The position numbers were made by a program, and so were the translations under genes. A stretch of 64,000 nucleotides of DNA from positions 682,001 through 746,000 of the forward strand of contig NZ_CP094466.1 in assembly GCF_023347255.1 (NCBI RefSeq), written 5' to 3'. The stretch's first letter is position 1. Each line of letters starts with the position of its first letter. The notes below the pieces were generated by a model that saw only the letters and a program-made list of their open reading frames with translations, searched no databases and was not told where the DNA came from. Source of the DNA: Faecalibacterium sp. I4-3-84. GTDB taxonomy: Bacteria; Bacillota; Clostridia; Oscillospirales; Ruminococcaceae. Positions 7,273 to 18,387 of the stretch are shown one piece after another.

Positions 7273-7797
7273 ATGAATCAGAATCCTTCCGTCCGTAAAC
7301 TGGTGCGCTGCGGCGTGGTCGCAGCCATTTATGTTGTTCTCTGCATGGCTCTGCAGCCGCTCTCCTATGGTGCGGTACAGGTGCGTGTGGCTGAGGCGCT
7401 CTGCCTGCTGCCGGTGTTCGGTGCCGAGTACATTGCCGGTGTGGTACTGGGCTGCTTTTTGGCAAACCTGCTGGGCTCTACCATCGTGGATGTCATCTTT
7501 GGCACCCTTGCCACCCTGCTGGCCTGCCTTGTCACCTACAAGCTGCGGAACATCCGCATCAAGGGTCTGGCTGTGGCGGCTTCCCTGCCGCCGGTGCTGT
7601 TCAATGCCGTGATCATCGGCATTGAGATCGCCGTCATGTTCCCGGACCCCACCTCCAGCGCTCCCATCTGGCTGGCCTGCATCACCAACGGCATCTCCGT
7701 AGGTATCGGCGAGCTCATCAGCTGCACCGTTCTGGGTGTGCTGCTGGTGAAGATCATCGAGAGCAGCAAGGCCCTGCGCAAAATTTTTGCAGCTTAA
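7273..7797 (+). CDS. queT: QueT family queuosine-precursor transporter
   Basis: A 174-residue integral membrane protein of the COG4708/QueT family, the substrate-binding S component of an ECF-type importer for preQ1 or a related queuosine precursor. About five or six hydrophobic segments are visible (for example AAIYVVLCMALQPL, AGVVLGCFLANLLGS, VLFNAVIIGIEIAVM, GELISCTVLGVLLVKII). The family's Gln/Arg segment after the first helix is here as YGAVQVRVAEAL. The gene sits directly behind a preQ1-III riboswitch, which supports the substrate. The start is ATG 7273 after GGAG. The ECF energising module must be elsewhere. Confidence 0.92.
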   Translation: MNQNPSVRKLVRCGVVAAIYVVLCMALQPLSYGAVQVRVAEALCLLPVFGAEYIAGVVLGCFLANLLGSTIVDVIFGTLATLLACLVTYKLRNIRIKGLAVAASLPPVLFNAVIIGIEIAVMFPDPTSSAPIWLACITNGISVGIGELISCTVLGVLLVKIIESSKALRKIFAA

Positions 7798-7816
7798 TGA
7801 CCGCAAGGAGGTTTCC

Positions 7817-8467
7817 ATGCAGGCAAACGGAATGATCTTCTGGGACTGGAACGGCACCTTGATGGATGATGTTGATTTCACCCACAGCTGTCTCAACTGG
7901 ATGCTGGAGACCCACGGTTATCCGCAGCGGTACGATCTGAACGCCTACCGGGAAATTTTCGGTTTCCCCATTGAGGAATACTACATCCGCGCCGGTTTCG
8001 ACTTTGCAAAGCACCCTTATGCAGAGCTGGCCGAGCGCTTTATGGAACATTATAATGCAGGCGTGGATACCTGTCCCCCCTCTGCACACGCTGCCGAAAC
8101 GCTGGCCGAACTTTCGCGCCGGGGCTGGCGGCAGAGCGTGCTTTCCGCCTCCCGCCGGGACTACCTGATCGAGCAGGTAGCCGCACGGGGCCTGCAGGGC
8201 TATTTTACTGAGTTGCTCGGCCTTGCAGACATCTATGGCGTAAGCAAAGTGCAGGTGGGCAAACAGTGGCTTGCACAAAGCGGCATCGCCCCTGCTGCCT
8301 GCGTGATGGTGGGCGACACCCAGCACGATGCCGAAGTTGCAAAGGCCCTTGGCACAAAATGCGTGCTCTACACCGGCGGCCACCAGTCCCGCGCGCGGCT
8401 CGAGGCTGTGTGCCCGAATGTCATCAACGATCTGGCACAGCTGCCGCAGCTGCTGGAAACGCTATAA
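7817..8467 (+). CDS. HAD-superfamily phosphatase, phosphoglycolate-phosphatase-like
   Basis: A 216-residue HAD hydrolase. Motif I is FWDWNGTLMDD, where the second acidic residue of the DxD pair is Asn, a variant seen in the PGP-like subgroup. A helical cap follows (about residues 18-85), then motif II SASR, the motif III Lys in GVSKVQVGK, and motif IV VMVGDTQHDAEVA. The substrate is probably a small phosphorylated metabolite; it cannot be named from sequence. AAGGAGG seven bases before ATG 7817 sets the start. It follows queT by 19 bases and may share its transcript. Confidence 0.88.
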   Translation: MQANGMIFWDWNGTLMDDVDFTHSCLNWMLETHGYPQRYDLNAYREIFGFPIEEYYIRAGFDFAKHPYAELAERFMEHYNAGVDTCPPSAHAAETLAELSRRGWRQSVLSASRRDYLIEQVAARGLQGYFTELLGLADIYGVSKVQVGKQWLAQSGIAPAACVMVGDTQHDAEVAKALGTKCVLYTGGHQSRARLEAVCPNVINDLAQLPQLLETL

Positions 8468-8475
8468 ATCAAAAT

Positions 8476-8510
8476 GGACCACCTGCTGATGAAGCGGGTG
8501 GTCTTTTCCT
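8476..8510 (+). terminator. Intrinsic terminator after the HAD gene
   Basis: GGACCACC pairs with GGGTGGTC (one G-T pair), followed by TTTTCCTTTT. Confidence 0.85.
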
Positions 8511-8581
8511 TTTATGAACCCCCTTCCAGCGCAAATTTACAGAAAATTCATTCAAAAGTCGGCTAAAATAACCTTGCAGGT

Positions 8582-8610
8582 TTGACGCATCTGCCGCTTT
8601 GGTGTATCAT
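8582..8610 (+). promoter_or_regulatory. Promoter of secA
   Basis: TTGACG at 8582-8587, a 17-bp spacer, and TATCAT at 8605-8610. Confidence 0.75.
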
Positions 8611-8676
8611 ATATGTGTGTATTTATGTCTATCTCCGGGAAGCATTTTCCCGAATTTGATCTATGAGGTGTTACCA

Positions 8677-11517
<2,841 letters not shown>

Positions 11518-11522
11518 GTAAA

Positions 11523-11566
11523 AAACCTCTCAGGCTCTGCCATAAGGCAGGGTCTGGGAGGTTTTT
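11523..11566 (+). terminator. Intrinsic terminator of secA
   Basis: AAACCTC...CTCTGCC pairs with GGCAGGG...GAGGTTT around ATAA, followed by TTTTT. Confidence 0.9.
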
Positions 11567-11593
11567 GATAAAATAGAGGGAGTTGATTTTGGA

Positions 11594-12814
11594 ATGTTCA
11601 CACCAGAAAAACTGCTCGAATCCGCAAAGGAGCTGGAAACCCAGCTGCGCACATGGCGGCGCACCCTGCACCGCCACCCGGAGGTAGGCTTTGACCTGCC
11701 CGAGACAAAAGCGCTGGTCAAAAAAGCCCTGACCGAGATGGGCTACACCCCGCAGGACTGCGGCAAGTGCGGCGTACTCGCGCTAGCGGGCGGCAAGCGC
11801 CCCGGCAAGACCATCCTGCTGCGCGGTGACATGGATGCTTTGCCCCTTCAGGAGGAATCCGGCGAAGAATTTGCTTCCGAGGTGCCGGGCAAGATGCACG
11901 GCTGCGGCCACGATATGCACACCGCCATGATGCTGGGTGCGGCAAAGCTGCTCAAAGAACACGAGGACGAGATCGAGGGCACCATCAAGCTGGAATTCCA
12001 GCCTGCAGAGGAGATCTTTCAGGGTTCGCTGGACATGCTGAAAAACGGCCTGCTGGAAAACCCGAAGGTGGATGCCGCGGTCATGTTCCATGTTCTGGCC
12101 GGGATCCCCCTGCCCGTGGGCACCGTGCTGGTGCCGGGCGGCGGCATCACCATGGCAAGCTGTGAGCAGTACCACATCACCGTACACGGCAAGGGCGGCC
12201 ATGGCTCCATGCCCAACGCCTGCATCGACCCCATCACCGCAGCGGCCCACATCCACATTGCCCTGCAGGAGATCAACAGCCGTGAGCTGGACCCCGCCAA
12301 GTTTGGCGTGTTCACTACGGGCCGGTTTGAAGCTGGCAAGGCATCCAACGTCATCCCGGATTCTGCCGATATGTGGGGCACTATCCGCACGGTGGACCCC
12401 GAAGGTGCCGTGAGCGAGCAGATCCACCAGCGCATGACCGAGATCGCGCAGGGCGTGGCGGCAGCCTATCGCTGCACTGCTGATGTGGAGTTCAGCGACC
12501 ACTGCCCCTGCATGGTGGTGGATACGCCTCTTGCCAAGAATGCCCTGACCTATATGACCGAACTGCTGGGCCGTGGTGCCATGGATATGACCGTCCTCAC
12601 CGGCGGCAAGCCCGGCGGCGGCAGCGAGGACTTTGCCTTTGTCAGTCATGAAGTGCCTACCGTGAGCATGTTCCTCTCCGCCGGAAATGCCAAGGAGGGC
12701 TATGTTTACGGCCAGCACCACCCCAAGGTGCGCTTTGACGACAGCGTGCTGTACGAGGGCGCAGCAGCCTATGCCTATATGGGCCTGCGCTGGCTGAGCG
12801 ACCACAAGGCATAA
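11594..12814 (+). CDS. M20-family amidohydrolase (N-acyl amino acid or hippurate hydrolase type)
   Basis: A 406-residue metallo-amidohydrolase of the M20D group, which removes acyl groups from amino acids or small amides in the cytoplasm. The metal ligands are visible in GDMDALPLQEESG, HGCGHDMHTAMMLG, EFQPAEEIFQGS and GGGSEDFAFVSHEVP. The dimerisation or lid domain lies at about residues 180-300. There is no signal peptide. A GGGAG about 14 bases before ATG 11594 is a rather distant ribosome site, but no better start exists. The exact substrate cannot be read from the sequence. Confidence 0.88.
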   Translation: MFTPEKLLESAKELETQLRTWRRTLHRHPEVGFDLPETKALVKKALTEMGYTPQDCGKCGVLALAGGKRPGKTILLRGDMDALPLQEESGEEFASEVPGKMHGCGHDMHTAMMLGAAKLLKEHEDEIEGTIKLEFQPAEEIFQGSLDMLKNGLLENPKVDAAVMFHVLAGIPLPVGTVLVPGGGITMASCEQYHITVHGKGGHGSMPNACIDPITAAAHIHIALQEINSRELDPAKFGVFTTGRFEAGKASNVIPDSADMWGTIRTVDPEGAVSEQIHQRMTEIAQGVAAAYRCTADVEFSDHCPCMVVDTPLAKNALTYMTELLGRGAMDMTVLTGGKPGGGSEDFAFVSHEVPTVSMFLSAGNAKEGYVYGQHHPKVRFDDSVLYEGAAAYAYMGLRWLSDHKA

Positions 12815-12840
12815 CCATTCGGAAAATTTATCATTTATTT

Positions 12841-12925
12841 GAACCTCCGAAAAATCTGCGGATTTTCCGGTGGTTCTTTTTCACGGATGGGTTCGGAGCA
12901 GCACGCTGCATCTCTTAAAAATCGC
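12841..12925 (+). repeat. Family A repeat, copy 2 (includes a terminator)
   Basis: GAACC-T-CCGAAAAAT pairs with ATTTTCCGG-T-GGTTC around a TGCGG loop, then TTTTTCACGGATGGGTTC and CTGCATC follow. It lacks the 5' GCCTCCGC segment of copies 1 and 3. Its stem and T-run (12841-12881) can terminate the amidohydrolase transcript. Confidence 0.7.
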
Positions 12926-12935
12926 CTTTATAAAC

Positions 12936-12976
12936 AAAAAAATCCCGGAAGGTTCACACCCTCCGGGGTCTTTTTT
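12936..12976. terminator. Bidirectional terminator between convergent genes
   Basis: TCCCGGAAGG pairs with CCCTCCGGGG, with an A-run on the left and a T-run on the right. It serves the minus-strand cinA paralog and any plus-strand read-through. Confidence 0.85.
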
Positions 12977-13898
12977 ATATCAGCTTTGCCCCCGCATGGG
13001 GCAGGCTGTCGGCTCCAAGGCTTTGCAGCTGCTGCGGCAGGGCGGCAAGGTCGCCGCCGGTGTAATACCACGCAGCGGCAAACGCGGCCAGTGCCAGAAT
13101 CAGCAGAAAAATCAGGGCATTCCGCACCCTGTGCCGTTTGCGCGGCGCTGCTGTCGGTGCATCCGGCTCCGGCTTGTCCGGCAGGCGCTGCGCCGTCAGA
13201 GCATCTGCCGGGATGGCCCTGCCATACTTCTGCCAGATCGTTCCCGCCGCCTGCGGCAGACCGGAAGCCGCTCGGCGGATCATATCCAGCAGCCACAAAG
13301 CAGGCGTATCTGCATTGGCCACCGTGCGCACCCAGCAGCCTTTCCGGCTGCCCAGAAACAGCACCGTGTCCTCGGCGCGCTCCAGACACCCGGCTGCAAA
13401 GTCTGCACCCACAAGGCGCTGCGCTGCCCGCACACGGGTAAGCTTTGCCGGCACCGGCCCGCCCTTGACCCGGCAGACCTTCGCGCTCAGCTTTTCCCGC
13501 ACCTTTGCATCGGCATAGCTCATGGCTCCAAAATCAAACACTTTTTCTGCGCCGGCCACCGTTTCCATCCGGGCTTCCAGCAGAGTGCCTGCATCGGCAT
13601 CGCAGCACACCAGCAGCCTGCGGTGCGTTTCCAGCGCCTGCACCGCTGCATGAACAAGGGTCATCTCCCCTTCTCCGTACAGCTCTGCCGCAAAGCGGTC
13701 TGCCAGCGCTTTCCGTGCCTTGCTCAATGCCGCGGGCGTTTCTGCCTGCAGCGCAGCCAGTGTTTCTGCACCGCGGCTGCGGCACTGGGCAGCAAGTCCT
13801 GTCTGCTGCACTGCCTGTTGTACTTCCCACAGCGGTGCGCCAAACAACCGCAGCACACAGGTGGTCTGCGTTTTTTCTTCGTGTATCAACTGCTTCAC
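12975..13898 (-). CDS. Degenerate CinA-like paralog with a C-terminal membrane anchor
   Basis: A 307-residue protein directly downstream of cinA. By eye, residues 10-75 match the linker domain of the neighbouring CinA (RLFGAPLWEVQQAV against RVLGGESDIEYRV) and residues 80-220 match its C-terminal PncC domain (LVCCDADAGTLLEARMETVA against ATAESCTGGMIAQRLTNVSG; VFDFGAMSYADAKV against VFGFGFVTYWEQAK). The SCTGG catalytic motif is lost and the N-terminal MoCF domain is missing. A basic stretch (RKRHRVR) and one transmembrane segment (ALIFLLILALAAFAAAW) follow near residues 247-270. It probably arose by duplication of cinA. The start is uncertain: GTG 13898 is used here, but a TTG nine bases inside has a better-spaced GGGGG site. 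Function unknown. Confidence 0.75.
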   Translation of the reverse strand: MKQLIHEEKTQTTCVLRLFGAPLWEVQQAVQQTGLAAQCRSRGAETLAALQAETPAALSKARKALADRFAAELYGEGEMTLVHAAVQALETHRRLLVCCDADAGTLLEARMETVAGAEKVFDFGAMSYADAKVREKLSAKVCRVKGGPVPAKLTRVRAAQRLVGADFAAGCLERAEDTVLFLGSRKGCWVRTVANADTPALWLLDMIRRAASGLPQAAGTIWQKYGRAIPADALTAQRLPDKPEPDAPTAAPRKRHRVRNALIFLLILALAAFAAAWYYTGGDLAALPQQLQSLGADSLPHAGAKLI

Positions 13899-13922
13899 CC
13901 CCGCGGCCCGGGGCCGCTCGTA

Positions 13923-15242
13923 TTAACCCTTGAGGAAGGTGCTGTCCAGTGCCGTCAGAGCCGCAGCATCATGCCGGGCGCTTTTTGCCAGTGCCTGTGT
14001 ATCTGTAGGAACTTTGCCCTGAGCCAGACGCAGCGCCAGTTCCAGTGCCGCCTGTGCCGCGCGGGCACGCACCAGCGCACGGTCGGGGCGGGAGACGAAG
14101 AGCTTTTTTACATAGACGGTCTCACCGCAGGCCGCACCCAGATACACCGTGCCCACCGGGCGGACGGCATCGCCGCCGTTGGGGCCTGCCAGACCGGTGA
14201 CGCTGACAGCGATATCGGCCCCGGCAGCTTCGGCTGCGCCCAGTGCCATCTGTGCTGCCACCGGTGCGGACACCACATTGTACTTTGCGATCGCCGCCGG
14301 GTCTACGCCGATCATCTTTGCCTTGGCCTGCTCCCAGTAGGTAACAAAGCCGAAGCCGAACACCTCACTTGCACCGGACACATTGGTCAGCCGCTGGGCG
14401 ATCATGCCGCCTGTGCAGCTTTCTGCCGTGGCAATGGTGAGTCCCTTTTCCTTCAAGGTGTGCACCAGAGTCTCTTCCAGACCGGTCACATCCTCATCAT
14501 ACACCGCATCACCCAGCAGATCATAGAACTTTGTGGCGTATGCGCGGCACATTTTTTCGGCTGAACTGTCGGTTTCTGCCCGGGCCGTGATGCGGATCTC
14601 GCACTCGCCGGTCTTGCAGTAGATTGCGGCGGTGGGATTTGCGTTTTCCAGCAGATGCCGCACACGGTATTCGATATCGCTTTCGCCGCCCAGCACCCGC
14701 AGCGTGATGGAATGCAGGGTGCAGTTCTGGCGGGCCAGCAGCAGCGGGCGCACACTCTCTGTCCACATGGCCTTCATTTCGTGAGGCACGCCGGGCATGA
14801 GCACAGCACAGTGGCCATCCTGCTCGAACCATGCCCCGGGGGCCGTGCCGTGGTTGTTGATGACCTTGTGGCCGTTCACCGGCACCATGGCCTGCTTGCG
14901 ATTGTTTGGGGTCGTCTTGCGCCCGGTACGAGTGAAGAAATCCACGATCTTCTGCCATTCTTCCGGGTCAAAAGCCAGCGTATCACCGTAGCATCCAGCA
15001 ACCGTCTCCTTGGTCAGGTCGTCCGCCGTGGGGCCAAGGCCGCCGGTGAACACCAGCAGATCGCACCGCTGTTTTGCCTCGTTGACGAAATCCGCCAAAC
15101 GGCCGTGGTTGTCGCCAATGGTGCTCTCGCGCTGGACGGTGATGCCCAGAGCCGCCAGCTCCCGGCTGAGGTACTGGGCGTTGGTGTTGAGAATGTTGCC
15201 GAGCAGCAGCTCGGTGCCCACACTGATGATCTCTGCTGTCAT
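13923..15242 (-). CDS. cinA: CinA, nicotinamide-nucleotide amidase / competence-damage protein
   Basis: A 439-residue two-domain protein. The N-terminal MoCF-like domain (IISVGTELLLGNILNTNAQY, GGLGPTADDLTKE) is the ADP-ribose pyrophosphatase-type half. The C-terminal PncC domain (AESCTGGMIAQRLTNVSGAS, VTGLAGPNGG) deamidates nicotinamide mononucleotide for NAD recycling. ATG 15242 is chosen because GAGGGG lies eight bases upstream; the GTG at 15251 overlaps the thiI stop. The ribosome site is embedded in the end of thiI, so the two are translationally coupled. The following gene is a degenerate copy of this one. Confidence 0.93.
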   Translation of the reverse strand: MTAEIISVGTELLLGNILNTNAQYLSRELAALGITVQRESTIGDNHGRLADFVNEAKQRCDLLVFTGGLGPTADDLTKETVAGCYGDTLAFDPEEWQKIVDFFTRTGRKTTPNNRKQAMVPVNGHKVINNHGTAPGAWFEQDGHCAVLMPGVPHEMKAMWTESVRPLLLARQNCTLHSITLRVLGGESDIEYRVRHLLENANPTAAIYCKTGECEIRITARAETDSSAEKMCRAYATKFYDLLGDAVYDEDVTGLEETLVHTLKEKGLTIATAESCTGGMIAQRLTNVSGASEVFGFGFVTYWEQAKAKMIGVDPAAIAKYNVVSAPVAAQMALGAAEAAGADIAVSVTGLAGPNGGDAVRPVGTVYLGAACGETVYVKKLFVSRPDRALVRARAAQAALELALRLAQGKVPTDTQALAKSARHDAAALTALDSTFLKG

Positions 15243-15247
15243 GGCTT

Positions 15248-16447
15248 TCACCCCTCAAATTCGACCTGATCGGTGATACGGATGCGGATGCGCTCGGCGC
15301 TCTCTGCGGCTTCGGCTTCCAGCGCGGCAAGGCCGGGCATGGCGGCTTCGGCTTCCAGAATTTCTTCCAGCTCCGGGCGGATCTTCGGGTGCGGCGGGGT
15401 GAAGATGGTGCAGCAGTCCTCATAGGGCAGGATGCTGGTCTCAAAGGTGTTGATGTGGCGTGCCGTCTCCACGATCTCGGTCTTGTCCATGCCGATGAGC
15501 GGGCGCAGGATGGGCAGATCCTGCGCAGCATCGGTGCACTGCAGGGCCTTGACGGTCTGGCTGGCCACCTGAGCCAGACTCTCGCCGGTAACAAGGGCTT
15601 CGCAGCCCTGCTTCTTGGCAATAACGTTGGCAATGCGCATCATGCTGCGGCGCATCAGCACCGTGAACAGCACATCCGGAGCATTATCCCGGATGTACTC
15701 CTGCGGCTTGGTGTAGGGCACGACGAACAGATTGGAGCTGCCCGTATAGATGCTGGTGAGCTGCGCCAGAGCTTTTACTTTCAGCTTTGCGCGCTCCGAA
15801 GTGTACGGCGGAGACGCAAAGTGGATGTGGTCCAGTGCCAGACCACGCTTTGCCATGCGGTAAGCTGCCACGGGACTGTCGATGCCGCCAGACAGCATGT
15901 TCAATGCACGGCCGCTTGTGCCCACGGGCAGACCGCCCTCGCCGGGCACTTTGGGGCCGTGGATGTAGGCACCGTAATCACGAATTTCTACGATCACCTT
16001 GAAATCCGGGTTATGCACATCCACCTTGAGGTAGTTGTGTTTGCCCAGCAGATAGGCACCCAGCTCCCGCATCAGTTCAGGGCTGGTCATGGGGTAGGTC
16101 TTGTCGGAGCGGCGGGCTTCCACCTTGAAGGTACGGATGCCGTGCAGGCTGGCGCCGAGGTAGTCCTCGGCAGTCTGGCAGATGGTGTCAAAGTCCTTGT
16201 CGCAGACCACGGCGCGGCTGAGCGCCGCAAGGCCGAATACCTTGCTCACCCGGTCAAAGGCGAGGTCCATATCCACGTCTTCTTCCTCAGGCTCCATGTA
16301 AAAGGTGGACTGGGTGCAGTAGACCTTGAACTTGCCCACGGTCTTGAGCCGGTAGCGCAGAATTTTCATCATCGCCGACTCGAACTGGTTGCGGTTGAGG
16401 CCTTTCAGGGACATTTCACCCTGATAGCCCATAATGATTTCATGCAT
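15248..16447 (-). CDS. thiI: tRNA 4-thiouridine synthase ThiI
   Basis: A 399-residue protein that adenylates U8 of tRNA and inserts sulfur to give s4U. It has an N-terminal ferredoxin-like and THUMP region (about residues 1-165) and a PP-loop ATPase domain with LNMLSGGIDSPVAAY. The C terminus lacks a rhodanese domain, so sulfur must be handed over by a cysteine desulfurase, as in Bacillus ThiI with NifZ. The desulfurase gene lies just upstream. The start is ATG 16447 with TAGGAGA 11 bases before. Repeats A3 and A4 sit between the two genes. Confidence 0.94.
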   Translation of the reverse strand: MHEIIMGYQGEMSLKGLNRNQFESAMMKILRYRLKTVGKFKVYCTQSTFYMEPEEEDVDMDLAFDRVSKVFGLAALSRAVVCDKDFDTICQTAEDYLGASLHGIRTFKVEARRSDKTYPMTSPELMRELGAYLLGKHNYLKVDVHNPDFKVIVEIRDYGAYIHGPKVPGEGGLPVGTSGRALNMLSGGIDSPVAAYRMAKRGLALDHIHFASPPYTSERAKLKVKALAQLTSIYTGSSNLFVVPYTKPQEYIRDNAPDVLFTVLMRRSMMRIANVIAKKQGCEALVTGESLAQVASQTVKALQCTDAAQDLPILRPLIGMDKTEIVETARHINTFETSILPYEDCCTIFTPPHPKIRPELEEILEAEAAMPGLAALEAEAAESAERIRIRITDQVEFEG

Positions 16448-16480
16448 AAATGTTGTATCTCCTAGGTTACGATTTAACAT

Positions 16481-16602
16481 GGCCTCCGCTTGCGCTCTGG
16501 CCATTCTCAGCGGAAATTTTAATATTTATATTTGTGTTCTGGAAATGACTGCGGTCATTTCCAGAACACTTTTTCACGGGCAGGGTCGTAACGGTCAGCG
16601 GC
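16481..16602 (+). repeat. Family A repeat, copy 3
   Basis: GGCCTCCGCTTGCGCTCTGG, a CCGCT/AGCGG hairpin and an AT spacer precede a 15-bp perfect stem (GTGTTCTGGAAATGA, 16534 onward) around C-TGCGG. TTTTTCACGGGCAGGGTC and GGCATC follow. It reads on the plus strand, opposite to the flanking nifS and thiI genes. Confidence 0.75.
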
Positions 16603-16663
16603 ATCCATCCTCCTATTCGCGAAAGTATCCTGACGAAAAATACAGAGGAACAATTTGTTGCAT

Positions 16664-16726
16664 CTGCCGGTCCGGACCCCTTCCGTAAAAATGCGTTTGG
16701 AGTGCCCCGCAGGGCACGACAAACGC
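16664..16726 (-). repeat. Family A repeat, copy 4 (inverted, includes nifS terminator)
   Basis: On the minus strand, GCGTTTG and GTGCCC pair with GGGCAC and CAAACGC around a TGCG(G) loop, followed by ATTTTTACGGAAGGGGTCC and GCAGATGC. The tail resembles that of copy 1. The stem and T-run (16686-16726) can terminate the cysteine desulfurase transcript. Copies 3 and 4 face each other. Confidence 0.6.
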
Positions 16727-16802
16727 CCTAATCAGAATAATCCTTCCTCTAAACATGGCCAGAGCAAAGCGGCGGCCATTCCAGATGGTCCTGCCTGTGG
16801 AA

Positions 16803-17954
16803 TCACTTCCGGATCCTCTGCAAGCTCTTCATTCCGTCCTCAAAGCGGTTGAGGAAAGCATCCACATCCTCGGGGGTGTTGTCGCCGCAGAAGGACACGC
16901 GGATGGCCGTGTCGATGGCAAGCGGGTCTTTGCCCATGGCTGCCAGCGTGTGGCTGGGCTGGCCGCGGCCGCAAGCACTTGCCGAGGAAACATACACCTG
17001 TGCTTCGGCCAGCCATGCCAGCATGGTCTCACTCTTGATGCACATCTCACTGAAGTTCAGCACCTCGGGCACCGCGTTTTCCGGGCTGTTGAGCTCCACC
17101 TCCGGAAAGGCCTTCAGGCCGTCCCGCAGACGCTGGTTCAGGGCCTTCATAGCGGTGTCACGGCTCTTCATGGTCTTGGCAAGACGGGTGGCGGCTGCGG
17201 CAAGACCCATGGCGTAGGGCAGGTTTTCGGTACCCGGGCGCAGGCCGCGCTCCTGCTCACCGCCGAGGTACGGCGGCCGGAACGCCTGCACCAGACGGTC
17301 AGAAAGGTAGAGCGCACCAATGCCCTTGGGAGCATGGATCTTGTGGCCGCTCACCGACAGGGTGTCGATGTTCGTCAGCTTGATGGGCACACGCATCCAC
17401 GCCTGCACTGCATCCACATGGACAATGGTGCGGCTGTTGCGGCGCTTGACCTCGGCGGCAAGGCGTTCCACATCGTTGCGGGTGCCTACCTCGTTGTTCA
17501 CCATCATGCAGGCCACAAGGATGGTATTCTTGTCCACATGCTCCAGCATTTCGTTGATATTCAATGTGCCGTCCGGGCGGGGCTTGACCACCGTGACATT
17601 GTAGCCCTGCTTCGCCAGCTCTTCCAGCGGGCGCTGGACGCTGGGGTGCTCAAAGCCGGACACCACGATGCCCTTGCCGAAAGTGCGGGTGCGCACCGCG
17701 CCCAGCAGGGCCAGATTGTTGCTCTCGCTGCCGCAGGAGGTAAAGTACAGCTCCTTTGGCTTGCAGCCCAGTGTACGGGCCACAGCGGCACGGGCGGCGT
17801 TGAGCGCTTCCTCGCTGCGGGCACCGGGGCCGTACAGGCTAGAAGGGTTGGCCCAGTGTTCCCGCATGGCCTTGTCGATGACATCCGCCACCTCGGGAGC
17901 CACCATGGTGGTAGCGGCGTTATCCAGATAATGCAATTCAGGGTTTTGCAGCAT
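16803..17954 (-). CDS. Cysteine desulfurase, IscS/NifS type
   Basis: A 383-residue PLP enzyme that takes sulfur from cysteine as a persulfide. The PLP lysine is in SVSGHKIHAPKGIGALY near residue 200 and the active-site Cys is in SSASACGRGQPSHTL near residue 325, on a loop of the long group I type. The N-terminal YLDNAATTMVAPEV and the SGFEHPSV histidine segment are typical. Its place upstream of thiI suggests it is the dedicated sulfur donor for s4U, like Bacillus NifZ, although a terminator-like repeat separates the two. AGGAA precedes ATG 17954. Confidence 0.93.
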   Translation of the reverse strand: MLQNPELHYLDNAATTMVAPEVADVIDKAMREHWANPSSLYGPGARSEEALNAARAAVARTLGCKPKELYFTSCGSESNNLALLGAVRTRTFGKGIVVSGFEHPSVQRPLEELAKQGYNVTVVKPRPDGTLNINEMLEHVDKNTILVACMMVNNEVGTRNDVERLAAEVKRRNSRTIVHVDAVQAWMRVPIKLTNIDTLSVSGHKIHAPKGIGALYLSDRLVQAFRPPYLGGEQERGLRPGTENLPYAMGLAAAATRLAKTMKSRDTAMKALNQRLRDGLKAFPEVELNSPENAVPEVLNFSEMCIKSETMLAWLAEAQVYVSSASACGRGQPSHTLAAMGKDPLAIDTAIRVSFCGDNTPEDVDAFLNRFEDGMKSLQRIRK

Positions 17955-17998
17955 AAAAGGGATTCCTGCTTTCTAAATTTTCATAGTAAACCATGATA

Positions 17999-18027
17999 AG
18001 TATACCACAACAGGCTGTAGAACGCAA
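17999..18027 (-). promoter_or_regulatory. Promoter of the cysteine desulfurase gene
   Basis: Minus-strand TTGCGT, a 17-bp spacer and TATACT, back to back with the ZTP riboswitch promoter. Confidence 0.65.
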
Positions 18028-18048
18028 AATATTTGGCGCTGTTTTTCC

Positions 18049-18078
18049 TTGACAAACACCCCGGCATTGTGCTATCTT
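18049..18078 (+). promoter_or_regulatory. Promoter of the ZTP riboswitch-fhs transcript
   Basis: Perfect TTGACA at 18049-18054, an 18-bp spacer and TATCTT at 18073-18078. Confidence 0.7.
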
Positions 18079-18099
18079 TACTGCATAGAGACCGTATCT

Positions 18100-18170
18100 C
18101 TGCTGACGGAACCTTGTGGAGCACCACAGTGCAGGGATGGCGGGAGAGTCAATGCCGACCGTCTGGGCAG
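18100..18170 (+). promoter_or_regulatory. ZTP (pfl) riboswitch aptamer upstream of fhs
   Basis: The sequence has the class hallmarks: CTGACGGAACC with a TTGTGG/CCACA-type hairpin, AGTCAATGCCGACCGTCTGG, and the GACGG(18105-18109)/CCGTC(18159-18163) closing pair followed by CTGGGCA. The class senses ZTP/ZMP, which accumulate when 10-formyl-THF is short, and switches on folate one-carbon genes. The downstream gene makes 10-formyl-THF, as expected. Confidence 0.9.
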
Positions 18171-18204
18171 CCTTGCGCAATTGCTGCGCAAAGCTGCCTT
18201 TTTT
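18166..18204 (+). terminator. Riboswitch-controlled terminator
   Basis: GGCAGC and TTGCGCA pair with TGCGCAA and GCTGCC, followed by six T residues. Its left arm overlaps the conserved CTGGGCA of the ZTP aptamer, so ligand binding should block it. Confidence 0.88.
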
Positions 18205-18387
18205 GTTGCCGGAAGTTGTTTTTATAAGCAGTGTGCGTTGAATGGCGGGATTTTTTGCCCGCAGACAAGGCGATTTTTCGCAGCAATCCTGACGGATTGC
18301 AAGGGAAAGCAACGCAGGATGCAAGCAAAAAGGCCGTTCAGGCGGCGTGCAATGCTTGTAAAAACGACTTCCAAAGGAGGATGTCTG

